Part shown: piece after piece, positions 62,493-64,000 of the stretch
Layout of the letters: the number at the start of each line of letters is the position of its first letter
Numbering within the stretch: position 1 is the first letter of the stretch
Assembly (NCBI RefSeq): GCF_030681155.1
Contig: NZ_JAUXXE010000069.1
Coordinates: 1-64,000, forward strand
Length of the DNA stretch: 64,000 nucleotides
Source of the DNA: Phenylobacterium sp.
GTDB lineage: Bacteria; Pseudomonadota; Alphaproteobacteria; Caulobacterales; Caulobacteraceae
Direction: 5' to 3'
Translations under genes and position numbers: made by a program
The notes under the pieces: model-generated
Told to the model about the DNA's origin: nothing
What the model saw: only the letters and a program-made list of their open reading frames with translations
Databases searched by the model: none

Positions 62493-63158
62493 TTAGTCGG
62501 AGCCGGTCTGACTATGGGGGGCGCCCACCGGCTTGCTTTCCGGCGATCCCCGCTCGCGGAGGAAGATGGCGAGTACGATCAGGACCGCCGTGGACAAGAA
62601 CTCACTCTGCCAGTTTTGGAAGCTCTCAAACCAGAACTCAGGCTGCAGCAGATAACTCCACAGGCCAGCCGGCGCGTGCCCATGCGCAAGCGCCTCGCCA
62701 GCGGCCCTTCGGCCGCTGTTGATCCAGTGCAGCACGAAGCTCGCAAGGAATAGCGACAGCAGGGCGAGTCCAAGCGAGTGTGAATAGACCGCCCGCATCC
62801 AGCCGCCAATTCGGACCGGCAAGGGGGCGGATGGCTTGTCGGCGTCACGGGCCGGATCGCGATCTTGCGGGGAATCGTCGTCCGGGTCCTTGGATTCCGG
62901 CGATCCCCGCTGGAACAGGTAGGCCGTCAGCATCACGAAGACCCACATCTGTAGGAACTCGCTTTCCCAGTTCTCGAACAGGGCCGACAGAAACGCCGCG
63001 CTGACGATGTAGGATCCGAACAGCAGCGGAGGCCTGCCGTGGTCAACCAGGGTCTGATTTTCGCTGGCCCAACCCGTCATCGCCTGCCCGCCGAGGCTGG
63101 CCGCGAACAGCAACAGAAGTGCGATCGTCAGCCCGTTGTCGCGTAGCCAGCTCTTCAT
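62493..63158 (-). CDS. DUF6766 membrane protein with internal duplication
   Basis: A 221-residue membrane protein made of two similar halves: each has a hydrophobic helix followed by FENWESEFLQMWVFVMLTAY and RGSPESK in the first half, and FQNWQSEFLSTAVLIVLAIF and RGSPESK in the second. An acidic linker joins them. The family is of unknown function. The ATG at 63158 gives the normal length; an ATG at 63275 in frame is possible. Confidence 0.75.
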   Translation of the reverse strand: MKSWLRDNGLTIALLLLFAASLGGQAMTGWASENQTLVDHGRPPLLFGSYIVSAAFLSALFENWESEFLQMWVFVMLTAYLFQRGSPESKDPDDDSPQDRDPARDADKPSAPLPVRIGGWMRAVYSHSLGLALLSLFLASFVLHWINSGRRAAGEALAHGHAPAGLWSYLLQPEFWFESFQNWQSEFLSTAVLIVLAIFLRERGSPESKPVGAPHSQTGSD

Positions 63159-63263
63159 GCCCTGGGGAAGGATCGAAAGCCGACTAGGTTCCTGGCGAGA
63201 GAGGCGAAGCCAAGGCTCTGAACTCTTTGCCCCTGGCGACGTTGGCTTCGCGGAGGAGATCCC

Positions 63264-63470
63264 ATGCAGATACAACTCGCCGTCATGGTGTCCGTCGTCG
63301 CCCTCAGCGCTTGCACGACGCCCGACACCGGTCCGCGTGACGCGGCGTCCGGCGCGGTCAATCCCATGCCGCCCAGCGATGCGCGCGGCATCCCGCCTTC
63401 GGCTACTCCGCCGACCGTGCCGGACAATCCCGATGACGCCATGCCGCTTGGTCCGGTGAACCCAAGATGA
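63264..63470 (+). CDS. Small lipoprotein
   Basis: A 68-residue lipoprotein precursor with the lipobox LSAC at the end of the signal peptide (MQIQLAVMVSVVALSAC) and a short Pro/Asp-rich mature tail. GGAGGA precedes the ATG. Function unknown. Confidence 0.7.
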   Translation: MQIQLAVMVSVVALSACTTPDTGPRDAASGAVNPMPPSDARGIPPSATPPTVPDNPDDAMPLGPVNPR

Positions 63471-63504
63471 GGGCGGGGCGCCGGAGAGGCGATCTCTGAC
63501 CGAT

Positions 63505-64000
63505 CTACCGCTTCGCCGTCTTCCGCGCCGGCGGCTCTTCCCACCCGGTTATGCTGCGCCCCCCGTAGGCCGCCGAGTTGGCGCGTTCCTCGCTGATGTG
63601 GGCCTCAAGTGATGGTCCGGTGGCGTGCCGCTCCAGGCGCCGAGCCTGGATGTCCAATCTCTCGATAGCGCCGAGCGCTTCCTCGCGACCGAGCTTTGCG
63701 TTGGCGATGGCGACCTTCATCACGCGAATGGTCTCGTCATACACCTTGGTCGGAACGGGGAACGGATGGCGATCCTTGCCGCCGAGCGCCAGCGAGAAAC
63801 GCGCCGGATCGCTGAACCGGCACGGCGCGCCATGCACGACCTCGGCGACCATGGCGAGGGAGCGCACCGTGCGCGCGCCCACCCCTGGGACTAAAAGAAG
63901 GTCGCTAAAATCCTTGGGACCCTGTTCGGCCGCCGCGGCCAAGGCGCCGTGCAGTCGTCGCGTCACCACGTTTTCGGCGCGGACATCATGATGGCTGGGC
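63505..64000 (-). CDS. DUF763 family protein, C-terminal part
   Basis: The frame is open from the window edge (PSHHDVRAEN) to the stop at 63505. It has the DUF763 segments RLHGALAAAAEQGPKDFSDL, LLVPGVGARTVRSLAMVAEV, HGAPCRFSDPARFSLALGG and HPFPVPTKVYDETI. The helix-hairpin-helix-like VPGVGARTVRSL suggests nucleic-acid binding. The N-terminus lies outside; a GTG at 63969 is not the real start. Confidence 0.85.
   Translation of the reverse strand, partial: PSHHDVRAENVVTRRLHGALAAAAEQGPKDFSDLLLVPGVGARTVRSLAMVAEVVHGAPCRFSDPARFSLALGGKDRHPFPVPTKVYDETIRVMKVAIANAKLGREEALGAIERLDIQARRLERHATGPSLEAHISEERANSAAYGGRSITGWEEPPARKTAKR

Noticed and set aside
1..64000. tRNA or rRNA genes
   Set aside because: I saw no cloverleaf-like sequence with a CCA-adjacent stem or conserved rRNA segment.

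Overview
The window is GC-rich, dense double-stranded coding DNA. The gene content (HWE-type histidine kinase, large TonB-dependent receptor, CPA1 antiporter, XRE/S24 regulators, EctD, DUF763, RES-Xre, DinB) suggests a free-living alphaproteobacterium, most likely of the Caulobacterales type (Phenylobacterium/Caulobacter-like). This placement rests on gene style only; no rRNA or tRNA gene is present.

Left part (1-11 kb): the end of an acyl-CoA ligase, a regulator made of two fused TetR units, and a beta-oxidation-like set (thiolase, alpha/beta hydrolase, SDR, 3-hydroxyacyl-CoA dehydrogenase). After a startless gene remnant comes a second catabolic unit: TetR repressor, NtaA/DszA-type flavin monooxygenase, MFS transporter and FMN reductase, with an 18-bp palindromic operator and a half copy before the reductase.

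Middle part (11-37 kb): small secreted proteins, an SNase-like protein, MFS and SLC13 transporters, an MscS channel, a universal stress protein and a PBP5-like carboxypeptidase. A full ectoine/5-hydroxyectoine locus follows (MarR regulator, ectA, ectB, ectC, ectD, two MFS transporters). Then come a lipoprotein/OmpA/zinc-ribbon operon, a three-repeat periplasmic protein, a methyltransferase, a DUF72 protein and a TetR/antiporter pair. Four broken genes lie in or near this part (5961-6320, 12219-12614, 28612-29004, 34616-34835).

Accessory/stress part (37-50 kb): HWE kinase, DksA-like and AlkB-like proteins, then an S24-type repressor directly followed by two overlapping large serine recombinases. 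The repressor has paired TGTAT-N5-ATACA operators. Beyond lie a GFA protein, a flavodoxin-like oxidoreductase, an XRE regulator, a DEDDh exonuclease, a RES-Xre toxin-antitoxin pair, and dinB overlapping a 56-residue membrane protein.

Right part (50-64 kb): an apparently co-functional uptake and hydrolysis locus of IclR, MmgE/PrpD, type-B carboxylesterase, two class-C serine hydrolases, a second IclR, a TonB-dependent receptor and a GPH-type symporter. The substrate is unknown but probably carries ester or amide bonds. The window ends with a duplicated-domain membrane protein, a small lipoprotein and a DUF763 protein cut by the edge.
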